Positions 45,082 to 57,216 are shown, numbered from the stretch's first letter. The stretch is 64,000 nt of DNA from Amaranthus tricolor (GCF_026212465.1 NC_080062.1:4042501-4106500); one strand, 5' to 3'. Notes: a model not told the origin generated them from the sequence alone. Translations and numbers: made by a program.

Positions 45082-45899
45082 GCTGAGGACTACTTTAGTT
45101 GTGAAGAGTTGAAATGTTCTTGTCAAACAATTACTGGATTACGAAGTTTGCATTGTAGTTTATCTCTTCAGCATAATGTATTGTAGAATATAGAGTGTTG
45201 ACCATTAAGTAATGCATCTGATTATGAAGGTATGATGGTGGTTGCATGATAACATTGTTGTGATGAGTTTGAAGTTTATTAGCTAGTTCCATTTATTAAT
45301 AGGTATTGCCTCTAGGTATTGCAATCATGCTTCATGGATTATTTCAAAAGGGTTGAGTGCATCAGTAACTTGGTCAAAAGTGAGATTAACGTATTTAAGT
45401 CATAAGAATGGCGACTTTATTTGCTATTTAGTTTTGTTCATATTATTTTACCTTGAAGACTCGAGTTGTTGAGTGATATACCAAAGCTATTTAAATGCAT
45501 GAATTGCACGGGGCCAAATTTGTATTTTATTCATTTTGGTAGAAAAATTGTTTGAGAAAAGAGGGTTGCTGCTCTAAGAGATGCTTAAAATATCCTTTTG
45601 TTAATGTGCAAATATGAAGCTTATGGCCTAGGAGTGGGATGAATTTAGGAAAACTCCCTTCTGTAGCAAAAGTCGGTTTCTTGGAATCTCTAGGGTCGTG
45701 AATTCGATGGAGTAAAAGATTTGTTCTTTTATGGATGTTAGGTGCTATTTGGATTCTTTAATGTGCAAAACTTCTCTATGCTAGAATTTCCAAACTTTTC
45801 TATCGAGCTAGAGTATGAAGTTAATGCTTTCGCTGTTTTCATTTGTTTTCAAAATAACAACTGCTCAATCCCCTTTAGCCTGATGCGTCAAGAGTTGTA
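45082..45899. other. Intergenic DNA, nothing recognised
   Basis: No supported reading frame or repeat structure. Confidence 0.45.
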
Positions 45900-46900
45900 T
45901 TTATGTGGAGATTTCAGGATATGATGGAAGAGTTAGACTTCTTCGTTTGAACACGTCATTGATGCGTATGCCGTGTGGTGGAATTGATGTGTTCTTCTCT
46001 TCTCCTATTAGGTATAAACTCTTACTAAGCGATCTTAACTTAGAAGCTTTGCACACAATAGGGTTCTTCTGTTGTTTATTAATGATGGCTTTGTTTAAGG
46101 TAGACTTTCTTTCAATTAATTCGGTATCCCATTTCTACAAGAGAGTTGCAAATCAAGGATGGGGAGATGCTTGTGGAGATGATCAAAATTAGGATGAAAA
46201 AAAATAAAAATTGTTCTTTTAGAGATCTGTCTTATGTTGCAAGGGTGCAAGTATCACTTCTGTGCTCTTATGTATTACCTCCTACTATCCCTATTCCTTA
46301 TTCTTCCTAAAGATGTTCTTAAGTTGATTAGTGCTGTTTGTAGAGTATTGATCTGTTGTAGTGTGAATCAGAGTATTGTGTATGGGCCCAAAGCAGGAAG
46401 GTGGTCTTGGACTGGGTTTTAGAAGCATTGGGTTACGGTTTAAGGCTGTTGTAGGGAAACTTGTATGGCATCTTTTCAATTGCAAAGAAACCATTTGGAT
46501 TAATGAGTCCATGAGAGGTATATTAAGGAGGCGAATTGGTCGAGTTTATTCCAGAAACTGACGTGAGCTGTAATTTAAGGCAGTTATGTAAGACTAAAGA
46601 TGGATTTGCAGATAAAGCTCTTTGGCGTAGGGTTGATGTGCTTAAGCATAGAGTTATTTTGTGACTCGCCTTGCTGCGTAGACACAAAACTAAAGATTGA
46701 CTGTTTCATCTTGATTCTTCCTGCCCTCTTTGTTGTGTGGAGAGGAATCCGTTAAGCACTTGAAGTTTTCATTCTTTTGGCAATTTGTGTTGAATCGAGA
46801 ATATGAGTTGGCTTTGAGGACCTATTGGTGGTTCTAATCTGAAAACTTGTGCTAAGTGTGCTAAACTAAGAATACAATTGTTGTAGAGTCTTGTTGGCTG
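45900..46900 (+). pseudogene. Decayed LINE (L1-type) reverse transcriptase C-terminus
   Basis: Fragments in shifting frames follow the order of an L1-type ORF2 tail: DxLMMxxxxADFLSI-like remnants around 46080-46150 (after the catalytic core), RDLSYVARVQ at ~46221, an FRS/VWAQSRK-GGLG-type segment (GPKQEGGLGLGFRSI at ~46385-46430), VGKLVWHLFNCKETIWI at ~46450-46500, then LWRRVDVLKHRV (~46620) and a SCPLCC-type zinc-knuckle remnant at ~46720-46740. At least three frameshifts and several stops interrupt it. It is not functional. Homology is judged from motif order only. Confidence 0.55.
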
Positions 46901-49734
46901 CAGTTGGGGACATGGTGTATTGGACTTGGAGGGCTAGGTGTAAAGCACCTTGGGATGCTAGTGTGCCTAGTCCTAGTTTTTATTTTATTTTATATTATTA
47001 GATTATCAAGCAATAGTATAAAAAAAGATTGTATCGCATCGCATAGGCCGTGTTGTAAAGGTGTAAAAAAATTGTGTTTTGGGCCGTGTCAAGCGGTATC
47101 ACATGCTTTGACTGATATACTATCTTACTGTGATCGCGACCGTTACCGTGTTTTTGCACCATGCTTTCAACTTCAAACGAGATCCATGTTCCTCTCCATG
47201 TTTCCTTTTCTTTTTATCTATAGCCTTCAATTTTTGAAGGTTTTTTGGATTATTAAAGAAATGCCCATGCCTTGTGGCTTGTATAATTAAGGTCCTTCAT
47301 AGTTCATATGTAGTGTGTACGCCCTCGTGGTTTGGTTATACACACGCAAAGAAGTTCATTGATCGGATTAAAGTTGAAGGTCAATGTGCTTTGGGCCAAT
47401 TGTGATAGGTCTTAAGAGGAAGTCAATTTACACAAGTACTTGGACCTAGGATCTATAAGCCTCATGGACCTTGCATGAAACTTGAAAGGGAGATGTAGAA
47501 GTTGCAATAGCTGGGTAGCGGCTAAAAGCATGGGGTTGAAAATTGGGATCCAAACCGTATTCGCTATACCCCTATACACGACTTACACTCGAACCCACAA
47601 GAGAATTGCACACGATAGAGTGAGTATCCTTTTGGTGCTTTGAAAATTAGACTTACAAGGACTAGCCTTAGGTTTTTTTTTTTTTTTTTTTCACCAATTT
47701 GCTCGATGGTGTGTGATTTACAAGGACCCTTATAAGACTAAGGTTGTGTTGGAGTGGCCTATGCTCAAACGGAGTTGCTTTGCCATTTAGCGATTACACC
47801 CGATTTTGCAAAAGCTGCTAAACGCCTTTAGTACATCTACATTGCTGAACTTAGATAGTTACGACTACACCTAACTCTCGAAAGTTTTGAATCTTGTTTT
47901 AGATTTGCTTCTCACATTTCTTGGTTTTGTCTCCAACCGTTGATAAGTGAGTGCCTTTGAAATGACGAGGAGTCGATGCTCCCTCTTGCCTGCACTTCTT
48001 CAGCTTCACAACTTTGGAATCCTGGTCCCATGCACTCCATCTTTTTGACCTTAAAATGAACCATCTCTATACATTATGAAGACTAGCTTGATCATTCAAC
48101 TCTACCCCTTACCATGCACCCATGCATATGGAATCATAATGGCATCACTGAAGTCCTCTTATTTTAATTCTACCCTGGAAGAATTTGAGTATCTCAATCT
48201 GTTGATATCTTTTTTCACCTTGAGGACAAGGTGGCAGTTTGGGCGGTAACTCTGCCAAAATCACAAATCTTTATCATTTTCTTTAAATGTTAGAAATGAC
48301 AATGAAAATAAACTGTAATTTTGTTACATAAATTATCTACAAGAGTTATAGTTATGTAATTCATATTCTATTTTTTTCTTCATGAAATTCATTCATTTTT
48401 AATCTATTACCATTTGAAAAGGTGATAATATACTGACATTAAATGATCATGAAAAATTGTGTAGCAAAAACTTGTTTGTGGATGAGAGCTTTATTACTAC
48501 GGGAATGACATAACATTCAATTCTATCAACCGAAAAGAAAGAATGTTGTGAGGTTGTAAATTATTTTCTTCTGTAAATATATTCAAGATTTCAAGGAAGT
48601 ATTCGTGTCACTAATAGCTTTGCCCCGATTTAACTATTTTGCAAAATGATTAGTTCATATTGACATCTTTACTGTCATTTCCTGTGTTTACCCCTTTACC
48701 GTCTTGTTCCCACTTTCAGTGGAGATCTTTACTTAACATTTCATAATCCAATGGTGAGGTTTGGGAGATTCAAATGTACGCAATTAAAAATTATCTTTAT
48801 ATGTTACAAACCAACAAAAAAAGTTGTTTTCGATTGACTCTGGTTTTGATAGTAAATATTATGTGTAACTTTACATAAATAAGAAGTCCACATGGTTTAT
48901 AATTCGAAACCAAAAAATTATAAATCTTTGACCCATCAAAATAAGCTACTTAAGTGGAGATCTTTAATGCTAAAAGTAAATGCATGTTCTTTTAGTCTTG
49001 CTATCCACATTGTTTCTTTTATGGTAACATCTTTTGATTATTTCACATTCCTTTTTGACTCCTAATTTACCTTTACTTGTAACATGTGGGAAACTTGTTC
49101 AATATGTATGAGTCATGCCCTCTAAACCACTTCTCTAACTAGTTTAATCAACATCGATTCACATTCCAAGTATGAACTCTAAATTAAGATCAAAAGGAAC
49201 TAGTGTATCTCATTTTCTTACTCGTCCTCTGAGTTTGCTAGTTAGGAAATTAACACAAACATTAATAAGTAGTTTAGTTATTATGAGTTATTTTTCTTGC
49301 TACTTGTCTTGCCTTACTATTTGTCTGGCCTATAGCGTATAGCCTATAGCATTTTTTGGGTTTTCTATTGATCATTATTGAGCCGAGGGTTTTACTTTCT
49401 CTAACCTCTTTATCTTCTTTTATAAAGGTATGATTTGTCTTCATCTTACGCCCTTAGAACCCGATCATATATATCGAATGCGATAATAATGATGAATTTA
49501 ATTGTTGGGGAATAAGAAAAAAAAATTAAACAGTATCAGTCTGTGTGAATGCTATTAAAAGAGAAAGAGATATGTTGATGAGAATTATAAAGGGTCGGGA
49601 GTCGGGACTTTTTCCATATAAGAAAACGTAACAAATTAAGTAATACGATCGAAAATGAGAATGTAGCAAATTTAGGAGTACTTTACTAGTTTTGTGGTGG
49701 GGTCCATGGCGGGTTCTTAGCATCATTTGGGTAG
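46901..49734. other. Intergenic DNA with retrotransposon debris
   Basis: No gene is supported. A T17 run lies at about 47674. At 48213-48255 the plus strand reads FHLEDKVAVWAVT, which recalls the end of Ty3/gypsy polyproteins, but the frame is closed upstream and the match is short. The rest is anonymous. Confidence 0.35.
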
Positions 49735-49998
49735 TCGACCGCCTTGGGCCTCCATAAATAAAGGGTCTCAAATGTTAAATGGCGTTATTCAGGCTCGATT
49801 CAGAGCAACACTTTTTAAGTGATTTATTTGTAAATTTTTTTATATTTGAAGAAATTTTAGAATATAATATTACAATATTTTTTGTTTTGAATTATTTTTC
49901 TTCAAGTTGAAAATTTTTTATCTTTCAATATAATAAATGACCCCATTTTAAAAGCCATCACAAAAAATTTTAACCTCCAAAATCTTTGCTCCACCGCT
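49735..49998. repeat. Dispersed repeat, copy 2
   Basis: Homologous to 8460-8735 (see there). The copy starts near GTCGACCGCCTTGGGCCTC and ends TTTGCTCCACCGCTAGTGG. Confidence 0.6.
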
Positions 49999-50722
49999 AG
50001 TGGGTTCTTAGTGAAGTTTAGTCAACAACTTTGGAGCCACATCTGTGAATTTTGTGAACAGGCAAGAGATCAAATATTAAAAATTTGATAAAGACTAAAA
50101 TACAAATTAATTTGGCTTGGAAACGTGAAGAAACTGTAGGAGATCTTAGTGTAGAATGTCCATTATCCTTTAGCAAGATGGGGAAATAATAATGGTAAGT
50201 GAGACTTATTGTATGAAGAATATTGCTCAGCAGCCTGTGGTGGGTGTTGTCTGGTAGATCACTCCCTCCTATGCCTCTACTTTGTGGATTGTGGCCTTCC
50301 TAGAAATGGTTACATTTGATTGTATAGGTGTGAATTAAATTCGGTATGAGATATTATTGATTGGAATTGATTTTCTTTGTTTTAGTTATAAAGGTTGCCG
50401 AGGATGATGAGAATGCATTAGGGAATGAATGATATAGTGTTGGAGCTTGAAGGATGGTCAAAGAAGGGGGCTAGAGCATAGGGCCAGATCGGGTAGAGGG
50501 AGTGCTTGAACGAGCACTAGACAATAATAGGAATGTATGCCGTGCTTATTCAAGCATCGGTCTGTATTTTACTGTGTGTTTTTGCGTGTTGTATTTTGGG
50601 AGATTCCTTATACTATTTTATTGCATTATATAAGTGGACATTAAATCATATTAGGATTAATAAGGAGTAGCCTTTTGGGATGAGAATACCAACACCGGTA
50701 TGATAGAGTATTTGAATTCTAA
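49999..50722. other. Intergenic DNA, LTR-like patch
   Basis: No gene. About 50435-50690 has TGTTGGAGCTTGAAGG, CTTGAACGAGCAC and a TATATAAGTGGAC segment that together look like LTR promoter sequence, but ends were not found. Confidence 0.35.
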
Positions 50723-51052
50723 GGGTATGTTTAGATGAAAGGAAATGTAAGAAAAGGAAGGAAAAGAATTTGAAAGATGAATGATCTCTTGTTTGGATAA
50801 CAAAATGAAAGAAATGAGATTTGGAGGGACGAGATTTAGAGGGATTAAATGAATAATTTTTAAGATTTCAATCTCTTTAAAGTTGGAAAGATTTAAAGGA
50901 AAACACTCATTTTATTTTCTTTTCCTTCTCTTCTCTTCTCTCTTAAACAAATAAAAATTACTTTTCTTTTATATCTTTTTTCTTTCTTTTTCTTCCCCCA
51001 TTCCCCTTCCCTTCCTTTTTTTTTATTCCAAAATTATTATCTAAATATAGTA
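50723..51052. mobile_element. PIF/Harbinger-like MITE
   Basis: GGGTATGTTTAGAT and ATCTAAATATAGTA are imperfect inverted ends with TAA on both sides. The interior is purine-rich on the left (AAGGAAGGAAAAG) and pyrimidine-rich on the right (CCTTCCCTTCC), so it folds on itself. A right-end fragment of a relative is at about 55185-55216. Confidence 0.6.
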
Positions 51053-53085
51053 TAAGCTTGTATTGTATTCATTCATAGAATTTATTGTTGTGAGATTTCA
51101 TCAATATATCGTTAAATCTTTAATGAAATATAAATACTTATGCAAGATGGTGTTTAAACACTATTTTTATCTTTAATATATGTGAGTTAAGACCTTTTCT
51201 ATATCTTTATCTAGGATGTATTATTTAGATTTTTAGGTTTTATTATACTTCTATATCATATATGTTAACATACATATCTTAGCTATCTTTACCTTCATAC
51301 ATTGATCCCTATTGTAAAGCTTAATATTTTGATACATATCTAATAATTTATTTAGCACAATAAGAACGCACCCTATATATGTGTTAAATAGTCTAACTAC
51401 TATGAATTATATTAATCTAAGTTTTTTGTTTAGATTAAGAGACAGTCTCGTACAAGTATAGTTGTTTATTGATTGTCGACGATTTCCTCAAATATAACTT
51501 GGACTTTATATTTATATCCAATATCGAAAGCAACCCTTGTCTTCTTTTTATCCATTTATAGCAACCCTTTAAGCATGGTCAGCCTTAAAATTTGAATGAT
51601 ATAATAGAACCCTAACTATTAAATATTAAAACGTTATTTTTAAAATTTTATGGATATATGGATTTGAGATACAGGCCTTTCTTTTCAAGCTTAAGTGTCA
51701 TGCTAATTCTTGATTTGGAAATTTGTGTAGTGAGAAGCTGCGAACCTTAATTGGCTAGTTAGCCAACTACAAAGCCACATCTTATTAAAGGGCATTTTTT
51801 GTACTTTTCTGAGGTTAGCATTAGTAACGTAAGATGTGGTTAGTATAGAAAGAGACGTTACATTTGAGTCCGTTGTTTATAGGTAAGTTGTCAAATGCTT
51901 CATAAAGGGATTTGTACAAAGTATTTGTTTATTGTGTGATAAATTTATGGTAATAAGGACCAAACGAGGTTGATGGGTGTAGTTCGACAAGAGTTGCACC
52001 GCCTTTTTTATGTTTTTTGTTGAGTTTTGTGATGAAAAATTCAATTCTTTAGTGAAGTGAAAAGTTGTAAAATTAAAATAATTAAGATAATGAAAACATA
52101 CGTGCTATAAACTAGCTTAAACATTTTATCTTTAATAACAATATTGATATTTAAATTTTTTGTAAACAATTGCGTTTTTTTGTTATATTATTGAAGTACT
52201 TTTATAGCAATTGATGTGTTGGTCCTAATCCTATGCAGTTGGACAACTTTTATATGTTCAAAAACCACACAACACAGTTTAGGTTAAGCAGCACTAATCT
52301 TCCTAATTGATAACATGCAACAGTTTAGAACTTTCTCAATAGTAGTTACACATACTCACATACATGCATAATGTATCATAAATTTTATCTTTTGAATATT
52401 ACAGATCGAATTTCTGTTCGTGTCCAACAATTTGCTTGCAGTTTTCAGTCTCGTTGAATTTACTACATTATATTTAAAAACCCTTCAATTTAATTTGCAA
52501 ATTTATTTATTTTTGTAGTGATGTTTGATTGTTGTTTGGATTATGTCTTGTCCGCTTTGTGATTTGTTGTCCGATTTTATTTGACACAAACTCCATAGTT
52601 CTAATATAAGTATGAAGACACGTCTAAGTTTGAACAGAATCCTAAGCAACCTTGTTCCATGTTCTTTGGATCAATATTCTTGGAATCTTCCTGATATTTT
52701 AAAGTAAAAATTATACTTTTATTTTTCTTAATAACATGTTACTTTTATCAGTAAAATTAAAAGAATAAAATAGTAATTTATGATAATAAATAGTCATCAA
52801 GTTGTAAATTGTAATGGAATGATATTCAAGTAGGCATGTACATACATTTATATTTTCTATGCCAAATAAATATCTCACATAATATTTTAAAATGTTTCAT
52901 TGAATGACCATAATTTATATACTACCTTCATTTTAATTATATGTTTAACTTTAATTAAAATAACCGGTTTATTATTTTATGAATTAATATGTGGAATACA
53001 TAATTGAGAGGGAAGTAATAGTTAGATTTAGAAATAGATTCGATCAAATCGTAAGAATTGATGAGAATGGAAAAGAAAAATAATA
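51053..53085. other. AT-rich intergenic DNA
   Basis: No gene is supported over about 2 kb. Confidence 0.5.
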
Positions 53086-53357
53086 CTCCCTCCAAACCAA
53101 TTTAGTTGTCCCATTTCCTTATTTGGAAAAGTCTTTTTAGTTGTCCCATTTCTATTTTTGTCAATTTTTTTATTTAAATATCTTTAGTTCACACAAATAA
53201 TTACGAATATACCTCCATATACTTTACTTACCCAACTACCCTTCACTACTTACTCTTCACTACTTATCATTTATTACTTACCCTTTTTAATGGACCCCAC
53301 ACCATCCTTAATAACCGTGCCCAAACAAATGGGACATCTAAATTGATTCGGAGGGAG
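53086..53357. mobile_element. Stowaway-like MITE, reverse orientation
   Basis: CTCCCTCCAAACC and GATTCGGAGGGAG ends flanked by TA. The interior is the reverse complement of the 6227-6499 element (ATCCTTAATAACCGTGC, GTAATTACGAATATACC-type words). Confidence 0.85.
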
Positions 53358-53821
53358 TATTAATAAATTATGAATTTAGGATGATAGGGGAAGATGTTAA
53401 TCTTGTAAGTTATTTATTCATTTTAAAAGTTTTAGATCAACTGTTTCAATAGAAAAAACTAATTAATATTTCAACTATGAATAAATTTTCCAAATGAACT
53501 TTATTCTAACCAAGTATTTCAATTGAGTTAAAGCTATTTTCTCTAGTTATAGACATGGCCTTACTGCCACGTGGACAACACATGAACAACTTGCTCATGA
53601 AACGACACAATACGTACAAATCTAAATATGACTTATCCCAAAAACTTCCCCGATTCTTAAATTTCGTCACCCTTTTCATTTTATCGCCACCCTCCTCTAA
53701 ATAAAATTACGAATTTGCCCCTGATTTTTAAAAAATTACAATTTTTCCATTCATTTCAAATTTCTTATTTATAATAATAATAATAATAATAATATTAATA
53801 ATAATAATAATAAAAAAAAAT

Positions 53822-53855
<34 letters not shown>

Positions 53856-53983
53856 TTCCAAAAAGAAAAAAAAATTGAGTCGTCCAAAATTGGGCGACTC
53901 AATTTTTTTTTTTTTTTTTTTTGCTTTTTGGAAAATAATAATAATAATACTAATACTAATAATAATAACTTATACATTAATGT

Positions 53984-54057
53984 GGCCTATTAGCTCAGTT
54001 GGTTAGAGTGTTGTACTAATAACATAAAGGTCACAGGTTCAAGACCTGCACAAGTCA
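53984..54057 (+). tRNA. tRNA-Ile(AAU)-like sequence, left arm (degenerate)
   Basis: 74 bases align without gaps to a plant tRNA-Ile(AAU) as I remember it, including the discriminator A. The A box TAGCTCAGTTGGTTAGAG is intact, the anticodon loop reads CTAATAA, and the B box is GGTTCAAGACC. The acceptor stem (GGCCTAT against ACAAGTC) has two mismatches plus a wobble, and both anticodon and T stems have one terminal mismatch. Nearly all differences from the remembered sequence are C-to-T or G-to-A. The polymerase III promoter could work, but a functional tRNA is unlikely. Confidence 0.55.
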
Positions 54058-54104
54058 TTATTTAATAATTATTTATTTTATAAAAAATTAATAATTATTA
54101 AATA

Positions 54105-54178
54105 ATACTTGTGTAGGTCTCGAATTTGTGACCTTTATGTTATTAGTACAATTCTCTAACCAACTGAGCTAATAGGCC
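54105..54178 (-). tRNA. tRNA-Ile(AAU)-like sequence, right arm (degenerate)
   Basis: Inverted copy of 53984-54057, separated from it by 47 bases. It shares most of its departures from a normal tRNA-Ile with the left copy, so the pair arose by inverted duplication after decay had begun, or both derive from one altered ancestor. It has additional changes: AATT in place of GTGT before the anticodon stem, and the B box is CAAATTCGAGACC instead of CAGGTTCAAGACC, which breaks the T stem further. Confidence 0.5.
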
Positions 54179-54264
54179 ACATTATTCTATAAGTTATTAT
54201 TATTAGTATTAGTATTATTTTTATTATTTTCCAAAAAGCAAAAAAAAAAAAAAAAAAAAGAAAT

Positions 54265-54359
54265 TGAGTCGCCCGGTTTTAGGCGACTGAACTGGGGTCC
54301 AGTCGCCCGGTTTTGGGCGACTGAACCATGGTTCAATCGCCCAGTTCTGGGCGACTCAA
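54265..54359. repeat. Tandem GTCGCCC hairpins in the right arm
   Basis: Three consecutive hairpins have stems GTCGCCC or ATCGCCC paired with GGGCGAC or AGGCGAC over loops of GGTTTT or AGTTCT. The second and third are joined by GAACCATGGTTC, itself a palindrome. A single such hairpin is in the left arm at 53878-53900. Confidence 0.85.
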
Positions 54360-54409
54360 TTTTTATTTTTATTTTTTTTTAATTATTAATTTTAGTTTTA
54401 TTATTGTTG

Positions 54410-54473
<64 letters not shown>

Positions 54474-54820
54474 TGTTATTATTATTAATTTTATTTATAT
54501 TCTTTTTTAAGAATATAAAAAGTTAATTATTATTATTATTATTATTATAAATAAGAAATTTGTAAGGAGTGGCAATTTTATAATTTTTTAAACTTTAGGG
54601 GCAAATACGTAATTTTGTAGGAAGGGGGGTGGCGATAAAATGAAAAGAGTGGCGAAATTTAGTAACTCCCAAAACTTCCCGGTCACAATCACCATATTAA
54701 AAAATGGCATGACACGTCACTTGGCTCCTCACGACACACTAGACTAGTCATCTTATAACTTTTACATTTTATAAAAAAGAAATTTGTGTTTCTAAAATGT
54801 GAAGAAACTCTTATCATTTC

Positions 54821-54826
<6 letters not shown>

Positions 54827-54882
<56 letters not shown>
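54827..54882. repeat. (TA)n microsatellite
   Basis: About 56 bp of TA dinucleotides just outside the foldback element. Confidence 0.95.
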
Positions 54883-54884
<2 letters not shown>

Positions 54885-55384
54885 CAAAATCAGGAATACG
54901 CATTTCACGGTCTAGATCAAGCTAGACATAATCCTTATTCAACCATAATTTTAGGATCGGGTTTAGACTCAAATCTAGCATTAAAGGTCTAGAAAATTAG
55001 AACCAAACTCGAATTCTAAGGGTTTGTGTAAAATCCAGACCTAACTTAGACCCTTTCTAATATTTTTTTAATGTGAAAGATAATCTTCCTTTAATTCTTT
55101 TTTTTTTTTTTTTTCTTTTTCTCCCTTCTAATATTGATATTCAAATAAGAATTGTAAAGTCTCTAAAATTTCCTCCATTCTTATCTTTTTATTTTCGCAT
55201 ATCCAAACATAGTATAAATGTCTAAAATTTAAACTCTGATCTAGACTATTAAAATCCTTAATTTTCCAAAATTCGAATTCAAATTCTTAGATTTCTATCA
55301 AACTCAGACTTGACTCATGTGGTTGGAAATACTTCACATATAAGACAAGATCCTAAATCGATAAAATAGCGGGTTGTAGACTTG

Positions 55385-55565
55385 CATATATATTGGGTGA
55401 GCTAATCCTCCTACTACCATATGGTTTTGGGAAACATTGAACCTCACTAAGTGTATGTGCAAGTCAATGCTCTTGACCCGTGGGTTTGTGAGCCTGAGCC
55501 CACGGATGTCCCGTGTCCACACAAGTGGGTCACCGTGAGATTATGGGACAAATTGTCATGGCCTA
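55385..55565 (+). mobile_element. LTR-like fragment related to the TRIM at 7389
   Basis: CTACTACCATATGGTTTTGGGAA and GGTGAGCTAA resemble CTACTACCACATGGCTTTTGGAA and the nearby TTAGCTTGGTGG at 7760-7800, followed in both by CCTCACTAAG/CTCTCGTC and a GGGCTTG/TGAGCCTGAGCCCA word. No second LTR or internal part was seen. Confidence 0.4.
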
Positions 55566-55590
55566 ATACATATCCTAAAAATCCTGCAAG

Positions 55591-55757
55591 TCTTGTATGA
55601 GACCGTCTCACCGTCAGACGAGCTCATACAAACAGTCCATTAGGAAAAAACATAAAAAAAAACAATGAAATTTAAATTGTACAAAACAGCGATTTTGTTT
55701 GTAAGTTTTGGTTGATCCAATTTTAATCATCTCATGAGGAGACGGTCTCAATACAAA
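55591..55757. mobile_element. MITE with palindromic GAGACCGTCTC ends
   Basis: TCTTGTATGAGACCGTCTCA at the left and GAGACGGTCTCAATACAA at the right. Same terminal family as 40214-40347 and 20143-20284. Confidence 0.6.
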
Positions 55758-55940
55758 ATTAGTGAAATATTTATAGTTTTATTAGGGTCCTTGACTCCTT
55801 GTTCATCCCTATCCAAAGCCAAAATTGTTGGAAATGTGAACATGTGGGACCTAACACTTCAAATTTTGGACCCATTTCCAAAGCTAAACTTGTAATAACA
55901 GAAGTTATTTCTCTACACAGCTATCTCCATGACTCATAAG

Positions 55941-56762
55941 TAGACCTGGGAAAATTTGATCCGACCTGAAAATGAACCCGGAATCTGACCCGACAAAATT
56001 CGAACCCGACCGACCCGAAAGCGACTTAATCCGAAACATGATCGACCCGATAATTACCCGATCGAAAATGACCCGACCGGAAACCGACCCGTTTTGACAG
56101 ATTTAATATCAATTTTTAGAGTAATTTCAATGTTAGAATTCATTTCAAATAAAATTTTAGTTTTCAAAGTATCTCAACATATTGAGTATATCACTTGAAC
56201 CCTAAAACTCATCAATAGATCTCAAAAAACATGTATTTAACGTCTTTTTAGCCATCGTAATTATTTTTCTTTAAAAATAGGACGTTATAATCATCTTAAT
56301 TGAATACATGTATCTTGTTAAATCAGTCAAATGAGTTTTTAATTCTTCTACATTTCAGTAAGCAAATCAATATAATTTATACGAACGTTTCGCACGTTTG
56401 AATGAGCTTTTCAAAAAACGAATGTCGCCACCCTAAATTATAAAACGCGTATCTTATAAGACGAAATAAGTACTTAGTTAGTTGTATATCTTTCCAACAT
56501 GAAAATTGTGAAGATAATTTTAACGTCATTTTTATCTAACGTTACAATTATAATAAAAAATAACTTTTATAAAGCGCGTATTTTACAAGTCTTTCAAAAT
56601 AAGTATTAATTCCCCTATTTTTCTTGCACTTAAATGAACCTGACATACCAACTATTTTTTGAAAATCGTGCATGTAATTTCTCTAATGACCCGACCCGAA
56701 AATGATCCAACCGAAATTGATCCGACCCAAAACCCGATTGACCGACCGTTTTCCCAGGTCTA
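55941..56762. mobile_element. hAT-like MITE, 822 bp
   Basis: TAGACCTGGGAAAA and TTTTCCCAGGTCTA are perfect inverted ends, flanked by exact 8-bp duplications CTCATAAG (55933-55940 and 56763-56770). Both subterminal parts repeat GACCCGA/CCGACC words; the middle is AT-rich and non-coding. Confidence 0.93.
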
Positions 56763-56975
56763 CTCATAAGGTTCACTAAAATCCCATTTTGTTTGGGTTT
56801 GCTAAATTTTTCTAAGAAAAAAATGGTTGTTATTTGCGGTTATGAAACTCAATGATTGCTTTGGAGGAAAATATCTCTGGAAAAACGCTTATTTTTTTTT
56901 TAATGGTGCAGGCTTCTATAAGCCTTCAATCAATAACTGTCAGCATGTTGGAAATTGTTTTGTGATATAAATTTA

Positions 56976-57214
56976 CTCTCTCTGTGTCATTTAATTTGGA
57001 ATATTTTTTATTTTATTTTATTCCATTTAATTTATATTATTTTTATTTTTAGATTATGGTTCACCACTTCTTTTTAATCTCATTCATATATTTTTACTTT
57101 ATTTTAATTTTATCCACACAATTTATTCTCATTCTTCATTTATTTTCATTATCCACCTTTTTCTTAAAAACAACTTTTTTTCTCTTTAACACAAATTATT
57201 CATGCCAAAGGGAG
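56976..57214. mobile_element. Stowaway-like MITE, diverged
   Basis: CTCTCTCTGTGTCAT at the left and ATGCCAAAGGGAG at the right, flanked by TA. The open frame inside is AT-rich and not gene-like. Confidence 0.55.
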
Positions 57215-57216
57215 TA

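Larger units (their letters stand above)
53651..54670. mobile_element. Palindromic Mutator-like foldback element carrying paired tRNA-Ile-like sequences
   Basis: A 1,020-bp element lies between exact 10-bp copies of AAAACTTCCC (53641-53650 and 54671-54680). Its ends, beginning about TTAAATTTCGTCACCC at the left and mirrored as GAGTGGCGAAATTTAG at the right, form ~140-bp inverted repeats that include TTTTCATTTTATCGCCACCC. Moving inwards both arms pass through AAT/ATT triplet arrays, GTCGCCC-type hairpins, poly(A)/poly(T) next to a CCAAAAAG word, ACTAATACTAATAATAATAA, and then a tRNA-like unit; the palindrome centre is near 54081. There is no protein-coding capacity. Duplication length and long inverted repeats fit the Mutator superfamily. 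The right arm has extra hairpin units and a longer ATT array, so the palindrome is imperfect. Confidence 0.85.

Noticed and set aside
48213..48255. FHLEDKVAVWAVT as the end of a Ty3/gypsy polyprotein
   Set aside because: Only about a dozen residues match and the upstream frame is closed; kept as a note within the intergenic entry rather than a separate element.
53795..54510. Low-complexity open frames rich in Ile and Leu
   Set aside because: Produced by ATT/AAT triplet arrays in the foldback element.
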